From NCBI GenBank assembly GCA_030144725.1, contig JASKMD010000024.1, forward strand, positions 3,773,076 through 3,837,075: a DNA stretch of 64,000 nt. Reading direction: 5' to 3'. Each line of letters starts with the position of its first letter. Within the stretch, counting starts at the first letter, position 1. Source of the stretch: Haematococcus lacustris (lineage: Eukaryota; Chlorophyta; Chlorophyceae; Chlamydomonadales; Haematococcaceae). This document shows, piece by piece, positions 43,766 to 55,093 of the stretch. A program made the position numbers and the translations under genes. The notes below the pieces were generated by a model that saw only the letters and a program-made list of their open reading frames with translations, was not told where the DNA came from and searched no databases.

Positions 43766-44399
43766 CAAGGTGGGTTTACAACCTGAGTTTCCTGTCCTTG
43801 CCTCTGTCATCCTCATGGCCCTGTCATCCTCATGGCCTCATGGAAGTTGTGCATGACGGTGGTTGCATATTGCAGCTGGCTCCTTTGGGTGCGAGGAAGC
43901 TGCCAACTTCTTTGAGCTGGCTGCTATGACGTACATAGTAACGGAGGGCGCTCACGGGCACAAGGGGACAGACAAGGTCGAGTGAGGAGGAGCGTGCTGA
44001 GTTTGAGGAGTGGCTGCAGCACCAGCCTAACGGCATCTCCGAGTGAAGAAAGCCACCGAGTGAAGAAGTAACATAGGCATGATGTGATCTTAACAGGCTG
44101 GAGCTAGTCAGGCTGGAGCGGTATGAATGGTGGCACGCTAATAAAGTAGTAGGGATACAACCACGAAGTCTGTGCAAGGTCGCTGAATAGATGGGCCAAA
44201 GGCAACTGCGCAAGCAAGATTAAAAAAAAAGGGGGCGAAAACAAAAAAGATTCCCCGATACAGTCGGTTGGGCTGTACCTTACAGTCCGGCCGGACTGTA
44301 TCATACAGAAACGGAAGCTACAGAAACTGTATCTGTATCGCTGTATCGCTGTATGCCCAGCCCTGCCTCCGACATTATACTATACATACCCCATGCACC

Positions 44400-45233
44400 A
44401 TGGACCCCTTCTCTGCCGCCCGGGCTGTCTACTTGGCCTGGCTACTGCTAGCCGCTGGGGATGTTGAAGCTAACCCCGGCCCAGCCCACTGTGAGGAGCA
44501 TCACTCAGGAGCCAACCCTAACCCCCTTTATTTCGAAGTACAAATAGATCGCAACTGTCAAGCCCACTCCCTTAACAATGCAGCTGGCAAGCATTGGGTG
44601 AAACCTAATGACCTTCACACTTTTTGGAAAGCCTGGCAATATAGACTTCACGACGCAGGCGACAGGAAGGCGTGGTTGATTGCACGTGGCGACGGAGGTG
44701 CACTTAGCGACGAGGTCATCCACCTCTACCTTCAAACACACTACGGCCTCGCTCTTACAAGGGTTGCCCAACTACACACCGCAGAGGACTGGAGCGACGA
44801 CAAGTTTGACGCATTGGCGATAATGTACGCCACCCTTAACTTCTTATGTAAAACGAACGGTCACAGCATGGCAATTAGAAAACTTGGCGGCCAATGGAAG
44901 CTCCTAGACTCCAACAGCCCCAGTAAAGCAGCTATACCAATTCACGAGTTGTCGCCTCTCTACAGAACAACCTTCCACGAGATATTCGTCATTGCACCAG
45001 ACCCAGCAGCTACACCGACACAAACCATAGCCCTAAGACGAGAAGGTGTATGCCACATCATAAGTCATAAGGAATACAACATACCCAGGTACACATTGCC
45101 AAACCGACCCCAGCCCCCATACATGGAGTGTCAACATGATAATTGCTGCCTTGTACATGCCTTCAACATGGCCATGGGAGCCACCTGGCACCCCCCTGCA
45201 GACACAATCTACACACGTGATTGCATACTGTAA
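44400..45233 (+). pseudogene. LINE 2A leader and first Josephin-like domain, first copy (truncated by duplication junction)
   Basis: ATG at 44400 starts [20 protein letters not shown], then the 2A-like GDVEANPGP (44457-44483). The first Josephin-like domain and the start of the second follow, up to HAFNMAMG. At 45178-45180 the duplication junction switches frame, and a stop comes at 45231. In the second copy the same region continues normally. Confidence 0.85.
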
Positions 45234-48200
45234 TAAGCACATGACCAGCCATGCTTCTACCAGCTGTGCTAAGCCACCTGACACCCCCTGCTTTGGCTCT
45301 TACACCTCGCCAGACCTGGCGTCCGTAGGTACATCTGAACGCTACAAGCTCACGGCACCAGCCTGGCATGACCAGCCGCCTGACACAATGACACAGGTTT
45401 CACACGCTGATGCGCAGGCTGACAAGAGACATGCACCGCAACTGCACCACCACCTGCCAGTCTTCTCTCATGTAGCCTTGCATGACCAATCCTGTGACAC
45501 AGTTATGCAAACTATACATGTTGATGCGCAGGCTGACGTTAAACATGAGGCTCAGCATTACCACCACCTGCCAGCCTCAGCTGCTACAGCCCGGCATGAC
45601 GAACCACTTGACACAACAATGCTAGCTGACATGCAGGCTGACAATAGACATGGCGCCCAGCCTCACTACCACCTGCCAGCCCCGACCACTTCAGCCTTGC
45701 AGGACCAGCTGGCTGTCACAGAGATGCTAACTAACCATGCTGACATGCAGGCTGACAATAGACATGGCGCCCAGCCTCACTACCACCTGCCAGCCCCGAC
45801 CACTTCAGCCTTGCAGGACCAGCTGGCTGTCACAGAGATGCTAACTAACCATGCTGACATGCAGGCTGACAATAGACATGGCGCCCAGCCTCACTACCAC
45901 CTGCCAGCCCCGACCACTTCAGCCTTGCAGGACCAGCTGGCTGTCACAGAGATGCTAACTAACCATGCTGACATGCAGGCTGACAATAGACATGGCGCCC
46001 AGCCTCACTACCACCTGCCAGCCCCGACCACTTCAGCCTTGCAGGACCAACTGGCTGTCACAGAGATGCTAACTGACCATGCTGACATGCAGGCTGACAA
46101 TAGACATGGCGCCCAGCCTCACTACCACCTGCCAGCCCCGACCACTTCAGCCTTGCAGGACCAGCTGGCTGTCACAGAGATGCTAACTAACCATGCTGAC
46201 ATGCAGGCTGACAATAGACATGGCGCCCAGCCTCACTACCACCTGCCAGCCCCGACCACTTCAGCCTTGCAGGACCAGCTGCCTGTCACAGAGATGCTAA
46301 CTAACCACGCTGACATGCAGGCTGACAATAGACATGGCGCCCAGCCTCACTACCACCTGCCAGCCCCGACCACTTCAGCCATGCATGACCAGCTGGCTGT
46401 CACAGAGATGCTAACTAACCATGCTGACATGCAGGCTGACAATAGACATGGCGCCCAGCCTCACTACCACCTGCCAGCCCCGACCACTTCAGCCTTGCAG
46501 GACCAGCTGGCTGTCACAGAGATGCTAACTAACCATGCTGACATGCAGGCTGACAATAGACATGGCGCCCAGCCTCACTACCACCTGCCAGCCCCGACCA
46601 CTTCAGCCTTGCAGGACCAGCTGGCTGTCACAGAGATGCTAACTAACCATGCTGACATGCAGGCTGAAAATAGACATGGCGCCCAGCCTCACTACCACCT
46701 GCCAGCCCCAACCGCTACAGCCATGCATGACCAACTGGCTGTCACAGAGATGCCAACCAACCATGCTGATGTGCAGGCTGCCAATAGACATACACCTCAG
46801 CACTGCTACCACCTGCCAGCTATGAATGCTGCACACCGGCATAACAAGACGTCTGACACTTCTATGCAAACTGCGGATGCTGATGCGCAGGCCGCACAGA
46901 GCCATGCTACTCAGCTGCACCACCACCTGCCAGCCTCAGCTGCGGCAGCCTGGCATGAACAGCCTTATGACACAGCCATGCTAGCTACACATGCTTTTGC
47001 GCAAAAGCCTTACCACCACCTGCAAAGCCTTACCACCACCACTTGCAAAGCCTTACCACCACCACCTGCAAAGCCTTACCACCACCTGCCAGCTCTGACT
47101 GTCATACCCAATACCCTCTGCTCACCAACAACCACAACCCACATCACCAACAACCACAACCCACATCACCACAACCACAACCCACATTACCAAGAACCAC
47201 AACCCTCTGTTCACCAGCAACCACAACCCACACACATTGGGACAACCATTAAACAACATAACAGGCTAATGGACATGCTCATGCTCTATGTTATATGCAC
47301 GCACCTGCTGAACACACTCTACCAACGCATAAGCCACCCCTTGCAGCCCACAATTAAGGATTCCAAACGTTGCTTTAGGAAACACAAGAAACGAATCGCC
47401 CGTATCAGAGCGACGGTTAGGACCATTTGTTACAATCTCATGGCAGGGATAGACGGCACCCAAGCATCCTCTCGTGCCCTCTGCAAGCTGGCCGACAGGT
47501 TTTACATCTCTACGCATGGAGCCAACAGCAGCCATCCTTACACAGTTAGCCAGTTTAACAGCACACTGCATGTCTACTGCACCTACCAGATAGCAGCTAA
47601 CAGAAATGAAAGAGACAATACCCCATGCACCATGGACCCCTTCTCTGCCGCCCGGGCTGTCTACTTGGCCTGGCTACTGCTAGCCGCTGGGGATGTTGAA
47701 GCTAACCCCGGCCCAGCCCACTGTGAGGAGCATCACTCAGGAGCCAACCCTAACCCCCTTTATTTCGAAGTACAAATAGATCGCAACTGTCAAGCCCACT
47801 CCCTTAACAATGCAGCTGGCAAGCATTGGGTGAAACCTAATGACCTTCACACTTTTTGGAAAGCCTGGCAATATAGACTTCACGACGCAGGCGACAGGAA
47901 GGCGTGGTTGATTGCACGTGGCGACGGAGGTGCACTTAGCGACGAGGTCATCCACCTCTACCTTCAAACACACTACGGCCTCGCTCTTACAAGGGTTGCC
48001 CAACTACACACCGCAGAGGACTGGAGCGACGACAAGTTTGACGCATTGGCGATAATGTACGCCACCCTTAACTTCTTATGTAAAACGAACGGTCACAGCA
48101 TGGCAATTAGAAAACTTGGCGGCCAATGGAAGCTCCTAGACTCCAACAGCCCCAGTAAAGCAGCTATACCAATTCACGAGTTGTCGCCTCTCTACAGAAC

Positions 48201-51200
48201 AACCTTCCACGAGATATTCGTCATTGCACCAGACCCAGCAGCTACACCGACACAAACCATAGCCCTAAGACGAGAAGGTGTATGCCACATCATAAGTCAT
48301 AAGGAATACAACATACCCAGGTACACATTGCCAAACCGACCCCAGCCCCCATACATGGAGTGTCAACATGATAATTGCTGCCTTGTACATGCCTTCAACA
48401 TGGCCATGGGAGTCAAGCTGATAGACCATCAAGCAGTCATTAGACATTGTAAGAACCTGGCGGACCACATGCAACAACTAGCACAACAAGCCCGAGGCAT
48501 GGGGCTTGCAGTGAGGGCATTGCACACAAGCCATATCTACGACAAAGAAGGCAAGTTCTCATTAGACACACTGAACCACTACCTCCACCGCACACATCAT
48601 AATACCTATCTACACCCCGCCACCCAACCCCTCCCCAGAGGCAGCATCACACCCAGTAAAATCCTTGGTGCAATAACAGACACAAGTGCAACATGCACAA
48701 GCGCAATCATCCTCCTCTCTTGTAGCGATGGCAAAGACATCGGCCATGCGACTGCTATAAGGCACACCTCACAAGGATGGCTCTGGCTAGACTCGCTACG
48801 CCACGCACCACAACCGCTCGACACGCCCCTTGACTGGCATCGCCTACAGGGCAGCCTGCTGACCATCACTACAGGCAACGTAGAGCACACAACATTTGTC
48901 CGTAGAGAGATATGGCTAGCAGACCCCCAGGCAGGCTACACACCTCAAGACCTAGCCGCACACCTTGCAGACCACACGACCCCTATAGACCTCACTACCA
49001 TGACAGAAGCACATCAGACCAGAGCCATGCCTGTTCCTAATACCGCCCTGAACCATAGATCCAAGAGAACCAACCCCGCGAACCCTACAACCAAACATAC
49101 CAAACGCAGACAGGCGCCCCCACCTCCAGCTCCAACCCCAACCCCAACCCCAACCCCAACCCCAACCCCAACCCCACCCCCACCCCCACCCCCACCCCCA
49201 CCCCCACCCCCACCCCCACCCCCACCCCCACCCCCACCCCCACCCCCACCCCCACCCCCACCCCCACCCCCACCCCTTCGCCTCAACCCATCCCCACCCC
49301 TGGCAGCAGAGCCACCCCCCCCCAGCAGGCCCATGCAACAAGTGCCCCCCATGACAAAGAAGCGCCGCCCAACCAGAGTTACCACCCACGACCACAGCAC
49401 CAAGCGCCAAATTCGCATTACCAACTTCCTCTCCCCGAAGACTCCCTCCGAGCCAGGTCCCACGCCCAGCACCAACCCCCACAACAACGCCTGTATAGGC
49501 CAGCCTGCCATCACAACGGAACCAACAACCACACTTGACCCCAAACCCATACCCATCCTCAGCAACCTCACAATCAGCACACTCAACACACAAGGCCTCT
49601 ACACAAAGAGACAAGACGTCACAGAGCTGATTCTGGACGACAACCCAGACATTCTAGTACTCACAGAGACCAAGATAGGCAGGAAGAGCAAGATGGCCCC
49701 AAGATGGCTGCAAACAATGTTACGTGACTACACCTGGTGGCACAGCCACCACCACACCGCAGGTACCATCCTAGCTGTCAAGCGCTCTATAGCTGTGGCA
49801 ACCACAGCCAAAGCAAACACCGCTGACACTGCTGGGAGACTGGTCACAGCCACCCTGCAGCCCACAAACTCCACGCCAGTCATCCTGATAGGTACCTACT
49901 GGCCATCAGGACACAGCGCAGCAGCGTCCTCAGCCCGCCTCGCCATGCAAGACACCATAACAACACTTCTAAATGCACACAGATCACACCTCCCCCTAAT
50001 GATAGGAGACATGAATGCCACCTGGCGGCCCAATGACAGGAGCAGCAACACCACCTACCCGCAGGACATGGAGTACAGGGCCTTCTTGCACTCCCAGAAC
50101 CTGCAGCCAGTGCAACAAGAAGATAGAAAAGCCACACACAGGCAATGGAAGGAGGCAGACGAAACAGGCCAGCCACAAAGTACTGACAGCCGCATTGATG
50201 ACATCCTCACACGCAACAGCCCCGGAAAACTACGGCTGCTAGCCTGCGCAAGCAAATGGGGAGGCGGGCTCAGCGACCACCTACCCCTTACTATGGCCCT
50301 AGATATCACGTCCACTGGCCTCAACATACCTGCCATACCCACAATGCCGACCTTAAGACAGACCTGCAAAAAAGCGCTCACAACTCCAGTCAGCAAAGAA
50401 GGCCAGGAGAAGTTCAAGCAAGCCTGCCAAGACACGAACAACAACATTCCACAACTCCTAGCACGCCTGCAATTGACCCTGAGACCTGCTAAAACAGCGG
50501 CACAAGCACACTATGCAGCCATCACCAACAGTTGCGCCAAATCTATCCAGCAACTAACCCACATCGATGGAACCAGTGCACCAATAGTTGTGAATGAGCT
50601 GGCCACCCATATGCACAATCTCCTGGACAAATGCCTCAAGGTGGCAATAGAAAACTGCCAAACCAAAACCCATAATGCCACAGGTCAACACTACCGGCTG
50701 CGAGGCTGCAACAAACTTAGAAGCCACAAGCGGCACACCCACCTATGGATCAAGCATGCACAGCACCACCTGAGTGACTACAAGGGAAGCACCATCACCG
50801 ACGCACTAACACATGTGCCTCCCCTCCCCTCCTGCAAAGTACCTACAGCGGCCAAGCAGACAGCACTAGACATCATACGGATGTACCACAAAGACAGTAC
50901 CCCTTTCCACACTGCCCTAAAACTAGCCTACAAACACACAAAAACAGACCTACAATCCTACGACAAAGAGGAGTCAGCTATCCATGCTGACAGACACCGA
51001 GCAGCTGCCCAGAAGCTCATTCACACCAAACCAAGGCTAGCAAACAAGGCCATCTTCCAACCATCGAGCAAACGCCACACCATCACAGCCCTACACGATG
51101 ACAGAACTGGTGCGCTGGCAACAGACCCCACACAACTTGTCCAGGTAGCTGACCGCTACTTTACACGAACGTGGGCCGCCACAGGTAGCAAATCAGGGAC

Positions 51201-54120
51201 ATACCTACCAGAACACTGCCCTAGAAAGGCACCTTGGGAGCAGCCCAATGCCATTGACCGCTTCACACTTAAGACGGGCGCCACCCAGCGAGAAGAGCCA
51301 GACCTGGAAGGCAACAGAGCAAAGAGGGCGTGGCTTAACTCCACGATCCAGGACACCGCAACCTTCCACACATGCCTAAAACAGCTGAGCAGCGGCAAAG
51401 CACCAGGACCAGATGACATACCTAACGAACTACTGAAAATGCTACCGGACGAAATCACGACCGCCATACACGACATGTTCACAGTCCTATGGGCGACAGG
51501 CCTCACCCCCACCGGATGGAAGACTAGCAACACTGTGCTCATCTACAAAAACAAGGGGTCCGAGACTGACCTAGCCAACTACAGACCCATCGGCCTTGCC
51601 AACACCCTCTACAAACTATGGACACGTATGATCACAGTGGCACTATACGAGTATGCTGAACAACACAACGTCCTTAGTAGCTGCCAGGCAGGCTTCCGCA
51701 GGCACCAAGACACTATGACCCAGCTGCAAAGCCTAGTCATGGCCCTCGAAGACGCCAAGATAGGCCAACAAGACATCTACGCACTCATCGTAGACTTTAC
51801 CTCTGCCTTTAACACCACCGATCAGGATAAGACACTCTGGATCATGTATGACCTGGGCTTTCCCACAGACGCCATCGAGGCAGTAAAAGATCTCTACACC
51901 GGAGCGAGCAGCACAGTACAGCTCACACCACAACTGAAAGGCCAACCTGTTCCTATCACACGAGGCACTATCCAAGGAGACTCTCTCTCCCCCCTACTAT
52001 TCCTAATCTACATGGAGCCGCTCTTGCGATGGCTGCACGTTGGAGGCAGAGGGTATGAGCACAGCTGCCTCGATGCAACCCAGCACCAGGACAACACTCT
52101 ACGACACCAAAACAAACTGAGCAGCCTAGCCTTTGCAGACGACCTCATCATTCTCACCTCGTGCCTCTCCGACCTTAAGATCCAGGCGCATAAGCTCACA
52201 GAGTTCTCCACTTGGGGAAGCCTGCAAGTGTCAGGCAGCAAAACCAAAGTAACAGGCATACTACACCAAAAGGCCAAGACAAAAGTCTATGGCACAAATG
52301 ATCCCACAGCCCAGGTGGCAACCCAGCTCCATGGCCAGATTGAGGTGCAAGGGCAGACCACTCAGTACCTCCCCCCCACCCAGCCCTTCCTGTACCTAGG
52401 TGTCAACATCACCATGACCCTCGATTGGAAGCACCAGCATAGGCGCATGACTGACACCCTCCGCTCCAGACTTGAATGCCTCCGCACATCATACGCCTCA
52501 CCTCGTCAGACCCTCCACATCGTGAAGACGGCAGTGGCCACCTGCTTGGCCTATGCCTTTCCAGTGACACCCTGCTCACCCACTGACCTAGAAGCATGGG
52601 ACAGCATGGTAACCACAATGATAAAGCGCAGGTTTGGCCTGTGGGTCAGCGCACCTAGCGCCATGATCCGTGAAGATACAGACACCTTTGGCCTAGGATG
52701 CACTTCACTGGCAGTGGAATACAACAGCCGCTGCGTGAAGACACTATTGGAAGGACTCCAAGCGGAGGGCCGCTACGGCAAGGTCACCAAGTCCATGCTT
52801 GCCATGCAGATCACGTACCTCTCGCAGCTGCTAGCCCAAAAGCCATCCAGACATCAGACTCAGAAGGAGCTGCAGAAATGCTCTCGCACTCGCCAGCTGC
52901 TCTGCGCCCACAACAGCTCCCTGCAAGTGGCACTCCAAGGCACCACCATTGACCCCCCTCTGTTGGCACAGCTACATGCTATACACACAGCATCGGTGGC
53001 CCAACCCCTAGACAAACACCACACTAGAGTGATGCGTGCCATAGTGGGCCCCCTCATTGCACTTGGCTTCTCTGGTCCCCACCAGCTGCTAGAAATGAAA
53101 GGCACCAACATCATATCAGGCAGAGAGTTGAGGGCCCTCGCCAAACAAAGGGGCAGGAGGGCAACACACAAACACATTGGAGCCCTAAACCGCCTGCGCC
53201 TGCTGCTTCAGCTAGGGGAGGAACCCACCTCAGACCAACTGCAAGCCATCATGAACCACCGGGACATCAACCTGGACCTGGACCTCAAACACAGGCAGAC
53301 GCACCAGAGCATGGGAGGCCTCACAGCCTGCCAGTGGACTGACAAAAGCACATACGCACTACCGGGGTGGAACTGGCAGGCCTCCATCGCCTCCAACCAA
53401 GTCATTCGCATCACCAACCTCTTCAATAAGCCTCCCGAACAACCCACTGCTGCCCCACCACCCCACACAAACACACAACACACCGGTGCAACCACAACCG
53501 ACCCACAGAACATCAACAACAAGAGGCCTGCGCCGAAACCACCCACCGGCAACAAGAGCATGGGCAGAGTAGCCCTACCTGATGCCACTGACCTCCCATT
53601 GCCACACCTGAACCCGACCCAGCTATACACCTGGAAGGAGGACCAAGCCACAAGTGGCACATTTAGCCACAGCCAAATGATGTTGAATCAGATGTTCAGG
53701 CACAGGGAGAAGATCAAGAAGGTCTTTGGCTGGCAGATTACTAACACCACATTTGGCCTAGACCTACGCCCCAAAGCAGCAAGAAGGACACACCAAAAGC
53801 AACAATCTAAAGAGGAGGTTGATGGCACCATGCAACAGCAATACTGGGTAACATGGCACCCGTCAAGAGTTGAGAAATGGGCCCTACCCCTCTACGCCAA
53901 GAACGGCTACCACCCGCAGAGCGTAAAGCCCTACCTACGCAGCCAACTCAGGGACGACGACTGCGACTGTGAGCTATGCTGGTCACCCAACAGCAGGGAG
54001 AATGATGCAGATGCTGCAGACATGTATGTCTGTGACACATGCCAACGCACGTACCCACTCCTACAAATTAGTCCCTGCGTTTTTCCCTGCGCTTTTGCCG
54101 ACCTTGTCCAAATGGGCTGA
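45136..54120 (+). CDS. LINE polyprotein: ORF1 repeats, 2A, two Josephin-like domains, APE endonuclease, RT, PHD-like finger
   Basis: 2994-codon frame; residues before 45178 come from the duplication junction. ORF1 repeats occupy about 165-560 and a basic region 760-830. M833 begins a hydrophobic leader ([11 protein letters not shown]) and a 2A motif GDVEANPGP at 852-860, where ribosomes skip the last Gly-Pro bond in known 2A peptides. Josephin-like 1: Q880, C885, H888, N891/N892, H987, D1002. Josephin-like 2: Q1077, C1082, H1085, N1088, H1204, D1219. A poly-Pro linker spans about 1330-1380. APE endonuclease ([36 protein letters not shown]) covers about 1480-1720. RT ([42 protein letters not shown] at 2333) covers about 2080-2450. 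A Cys-rich C-terminus (CDCELCW, YVCDTC) is cut at 54056, and the last 22 codons come from the inserted element. Confidence 0.9.
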   Translation: MIIAALYMPSTWPWEPPGTPLQTQSTHVIAYCNKHMTSHASTSCAKPPDTPCFGSYTSPDLASVGTSERYKLTAPAWHDQPPDTMTQVSHADAQADKRHAPQLHHHLPVFSHVALHDQSCDTVMQTIHVDAQADVKHEAQHYHHLPASAATARHDEPLDTTMLADMQADNRHGAQPHYHLPAPTTSALQDQLAVTEMLTNHADMQADNRHGAQPHYHLPAPTTSALQDQLAVTEMLTNHADMQADNRHGAQPHYHLPAPTTSALQDQLAVTEMLTNHADMQADNRHGAQPHYHLPAPTTSALQDQLAVTEMLTDHADMQADNRHGAQPHYHLPAPTTSALQDQLAVTEMLTNHADMQADNRHGAQPHYHLPAPTTSALQDQLPVTEMLTNHADMQADNRHGAQPHYHLPAPTTSAMHDQLAVTEMLTNHADMQADNRHGAQPHYHLPAPTTSALQDQLAVTEMLTNHADMQADNRHGAQPHYHLPAPTTSALQDQLAVTEMLTNHADMQAENRHGAQPHYHLPAPTATAMHDQLAVTEMPTNHADVQAANRHTPQHCYHLPAMNAAHRHNKTSDTSMQTADADAQAAQSHATQLHHHLPASAAAAWHEQPYDTAMLATHAFAQKPYHHLQSLTTTTCKALPPPPAKPYHHLPALTVIPNTLCSPTTTTHITNNHNPHHHNHNPHYQEPQPSVHQQPQPTHIGTTIKQHNRLMDMLMLYVICTHLLNTLYQRISHPLQPTIKDSKRCFRKHKKRIARIRATVRTICYNLMAGIDGTQASSRALCKLADRFYISTHGANSSHPYTVSQFNSTLHVYCTYQIAANRNERDNTPCTMDPFSAARAVYLAWLLLAAGDVEANPGPAHCEEHHSGANPNPLYFEVQIDRNCQAHSLNNAAGKHWVKPNDLHTFWKAWQYRLHDAGDRKAWLIARGDGGALSDEVIHLYLQTHYGLALTRVAQLHTAEDWSDDKFDALAIMYATLNFLCKTNGHSMAIRKLGGQWKLLDSNSPSKAAIPIHELSPLYRTTFHEIFVIAPDPAATPTQTIALRREGVCHIISHKEYNIPRYTLPNRPQPPYMECQHDNCCLVHAFNMAMGVKLIDHQAVIRHCKNLADHMQQLAQQARGMGLAVRALHTSHIYDKEGKFSLDTLNHYLHRTHHNTYLHPATQPLPRGSITPSKILGAITDTSATCTSAIILLSCSDGKDIGHATAIRHTSQGWLWLDSLRHAPQPLDTPLDWHRLQGSLLTITTGNVEHTTFVRREIWLADPQAGYTPQDLAAHLADHTTPIDLTTMTEAHQTRAMPVPNTALNHRSKRTNPANPTTKHTKRRQAPPPPAPTPTPTPTPTPTPTPPPPPPPPPPPPPPPPPPPPPPPPPPPPPPPPPPLRLNPSPPLAAEPPPPSRPMQQVPPMTKKRRPTRVTTHDHSTKRQIRITNFLSPKTPSEPGPTPSTNPHNNACIGQPAITTEPTTTLDPKPIPILSNLTISTLNTQGLYTKRQDVTELILDDNPDILVLTETKIGRKSKMAPRWLQTMLRDYTWWHSHHHTAGTILAVKRSIAVATTAKANTADTAGRLVTATLQPTNSTPVILIGTYWPSGHSAAASSARLAMQDTITTLLNAHRSHLPLMIGDMNATWRPNDRSSNTTYPQDMEYRAFLHSQNLQPVQQEDRKATHRQWKEADETGQPQSTDSRIDDILTRNSPGKLRLLACASKWGGGLSDHLPLTMALDITSTGLNIPAIPTMPTLRQTCKKALTTPVSKEGQEKFKQACQDTNNNIPQLLARLQLTLRPAKTAAQAHYAAITNSCAKSIQQLTHIDGTSAPIVVNELATHMHNLLDKCLKVAIENCQTKTHNATGQHYRLRGCNKLRSHKRHTHLWIKHAQHHLSDYKGSTITDALTHVPPLPSCKVPTAAKQTALDIIRMYHKDSTPFHTALKLAYKHTKTDLQSYDKEESAIHADRHRAAAQKLIHTKPRLANKAIFQPSSKRHTITALHDDRTGALATDPTQLVQVADRYFTRTWAATGSKSGTYLPEHCPRKAPWEQPNAIDRFTLKTGATQREEPDLEGNRAKRAWLNSTIQDTATFHTCLKQLSSGKAPGPDDIPNELLKMLPDEITTAIHDMFTVLWATGLTPTGWKTSNTVLIYKNKGSETDLANYRPIGLANTLYKLWTRMITVALYEYAEQHNVLSSCQAGFRRHQDTMTQLQSLVMALEDAKIGQQDIYALIVDFTSAFNTTDQDKTLWIMYDLGFPTDAIEAVKDLYTGASSTVQLTPQLKGQPVPITRGTIQGDSLSPLLFLIYMEPLLRWLHVGGRGYEHSCLDATQHQDNTLRHQNKLSSLAFADDLIILTSCLSDLKIQAHKLTEFSTWGSLQVSGSKTKVTGILHQKAKTKVYGTNDPTAQVATQLHGQIEVQGQTTQYLPPTQPFLYLGVNITMTLDWKHQHRRMTDTLRSRLECLRTSYASPRQTLHIVKTAVATCLAYAFPVTPCSPTDLEAWDSMVTTMIKRRFGLWVSAPSAMIREDTDTFGLGCTSLAVEYNSRCVKTLLEGLQAEGRYGKVTKSMLAMQITYLSQLLAQKPSRHQTQKELQKCSRTRQLLCAHNSSLQVALQGTTIDPPLLAQLHAIHTASVAQPLDKHHTRVMRAIVGPLIALGFSGPHQLLEMKGTNIISGRELRALAKQRGRRATHKHIGALNRLRLLLQLGEEPTSDQLQAIMNHRDINLDLDLKHRQTHQSMGGLTACQWTDKSTYALPGWNWQASIASNQVIRITNLFNKPPEQPTAAPPPHTNTQHTGATTTDPQNINNKRPAPKPPTGNKSMGRVALPDATDLPLPHLNPTQLYTWKEDQATSGTFSHSQMMLNQMFRHREKIKKVFGWQITNTTFGLDLRPKAARRTHQKQQSKEEVDGTMQQQYWVTWHPSRVEKWALPLYAKNGYHPQSVKPYLRSQLRDDDCDCELCWSPNSRENDADAADMYVCDTCQRTYPLLQISPCVFPCAFADLVQMG
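45628..46770 (+). repeat. 114-bp coding repeat, second array (10 units)
   Basis: The same units as at 34567-35480, but ten rather than eight. The two extra units account exactly for the 228-bp difference in length between the duplicated segments. Confidence 0.95.
47689..47715 (+). other. 2A-like ribosome-skipping motif
   Basis: Encodes GDVEANPGP, a full match to the 2A consensus D-(V/I)-E-x-N-P-G-P preceded by Gly. A duplicate lies at 44457-44483. The residues before it ([11 protein letters not shown]) are hydrophobic, as seen in LINE 2A leaders of sea urchins, where a failed skip leaves a signal peptide. Here it separates ORF1 from the peptidase/APE/RT part. Confidence 0.9.
49133..49275 (+). 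repeat. (CCCCAA)n/(CCCCCA)n coding tract
   Basis: About 140 bp of CCAACC then CCCCCA units encoding Pro-Thr then poly-Pro in the LINE frame, between the second Josephin-like domain and the APE endonuclease. The frame stays open. Confidence 0.92.
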
Positions 54121-54978
54121 AACTTGGCCAGTTGGTAGCTTGTGATGTAAGGAATCCATCCCAAAAAGAATCAGGTCAAAAAAATCAAAGGCTAAAGCTG
54201 GGCGGCCGGTGGCGTTTACGCAGGGACGGATGCAGGGATTGAGGGGGGGGCGCAGGGACGAACGTAGGGATGGAAGGGGGGGTGCAGGGATGGACGCAGG
54301 GATGGAGGGGGGGTGCAGGGATGGACGCAGGGATGGCTTGGGGGCGCAGGGACAAATGCAGGGACGTGTGCAGGGACGAGCGCAGGGATGACGGGCGCAG
54401 GGACGAGTGCAGGGATAAACGCAGGGACGAGTGCAGGGATTTTGGACGCAGGGACGAGTGCAGGGATGAGCGCAGGGACGAGTGCAGGGATGAACGCAGG
54501 GACGAGCGCAGGGATTGCTGGCGCAGGGATGAGTGCAGGGATGAACGCAGGGACGAGTGCAGGGATTACGGGCGCAGGGACGATCGCAGGGATAAGCGCA
54601 GGGACGAGTGCAGGGGTAAACGCAGGGACGAGTGCAGGGCTTTTGGGCGCAGGGACGTGTGCAGGGATGAGCGCAGGGACGAGCGCAGGGATTGCGGGCG
54701 CAGGGACGAGTGCAGGGATGAGCGCAGGGACGAGCGCAGGGATGAGCGCAGGGACGAGTGCAGGGATGACGGGCGCAGGGACGAGTGCAGGGACGGGCGC
54801 AGGGACGATCGCAGGGATTACGGGCGTAGGGACGAGCGCAGGGATGAGCGCAGGGACGAGTGCAGGGACAGATGCAGGGATGGGCACAGGGACGAGTGGG
54901 GGGACGAGTGCAGGAACGAGTGCAGGGACGAGTGCAGGGACGAATGCAGGGACGAGTGCAGGGATGAGCGCAGGGACC
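54056..54978. mobile_element. TIR element of the CACTCCTACAAATTA family with expanded CAGGGA minisatellite, right end missing
   Basis: Starts CACTCCTACAAATTAGTCCC and continues like the 346-bp element at 22478 (CCGACCTTGTCC, GGGCTGAAA). From about 54217 to 54978 it is a minisatellite of about 12-bp units (GCGCAGGGACGA, GTGCAGGGATGA and variants), roughly 60 units. The expected right end (TAATTTGTAGGAGTG) is absent, so the element is truncated. It cuts the LINE frame inside a zinc-finger-like region. Confidence 0.82.
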
Positions 54979-55093
54979 TTGCATCACATGTCACATTTGC
55001 GTATCCATAACACTTGCATACTCTGTGTAACCCAACCATTTCAATCATTGTCGTGAAGTCTCACATGTAGTCATGTCAATCCTCTCGATCTCT
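54979..55093. other. Downstream flank of the dioxygenase-like gene
   Basis: Short unique sequence between the truncated minisatellite element and the stop codon at 55094. It should contain the 3' UTR of the minus-strand gene. No algal TGTAA signal is seen on that strand here. Confidence 0.4.

Larger units (their letters stand above)
38694..44365. mobile_element. hAT-family element (5.7 kb) hosting element B
   Basis: Ends CAGGCCTGGCCCGATACA and, inverted, CAGGGCTGGGCATACAGC. An exact 8-bp duplication CCTCCGAC lies at 38686-38693 and 44366-44373. Both ends continue into GTATCG/TACAG-rich subterminal repeats. The inside is element B (38984-42708), a BED-like frame, a 36-bp minisatellite (43546-43765) and repeated CTCCCTACATCTCATGTTGG segments (38887-38960 and 43299-43320). 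No catalytic hAT core was recognised. Confidence 0.9.
38541..44387. mobile_element. Small remnant with inverted ends, split by a hAT element
   Basis: 38541-38693 plus 44366-44387 make about 175 bp between the 2.2 kb TIR element and the resumption of the LINE at 44388. Its ends resemble each other inverted (CATAATGTCTCGGCC on the left; GTATAATGTCGGAGGCC read inward from the right). It looks like a MITE, and the hAT inserted in it at the CCTCCGAC target. Confidence 0.4.
33556..54055 (+). mobile_element. LINE retrotransposon with ORF1-2A-Josephin-APE-RT-PHD, internally duplicated and nested
   Basis: Pieces read in order: ORF1 33556-36330; insertion of DNA elements 36331-44387; 2A and protease region 44388-45180; second copy of ORF1 3' part 45178-47619; second copy of 2A/protease region 47620-48412; remainder 48413-54055. 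The stretch from 34117 to 36330 plus 44388 to 45180 is duplicated as 45178-48412. The junction falls in a shared GAG. The two copies are almost identical apart from 8 versus 10 units of a 114-bp repeat. In the uninterrupted copy ORF1 reads straight into the 2A region, which shows the ancestral single frame. The 3' end, including any tail, is lost at a TIR element at 54056. Confidence 0.85.

Noticed and set aside
43053..43856. 267-codon frame as a functional protein
   Set aside because: Half is a 36-bp minisatellite and a CTCCCTACATC repeat. The unique N-terminal part has no recognised domain.
49085..49614. Gly/Val-rich minus-strand frames opposite the LINE
   Set aside because: Mirror of the (CCCCCA)n coding tract; no independent support.
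52400..54055. Restriction-like endonuclease domain as in Dualen/RandI LINEs
   Set aside because: No CCHC plus K-x-PD-x(12-14)-D/E arrangement was seen after the RT. The C-terminal Cys cluster fits a PHD-like finger better.
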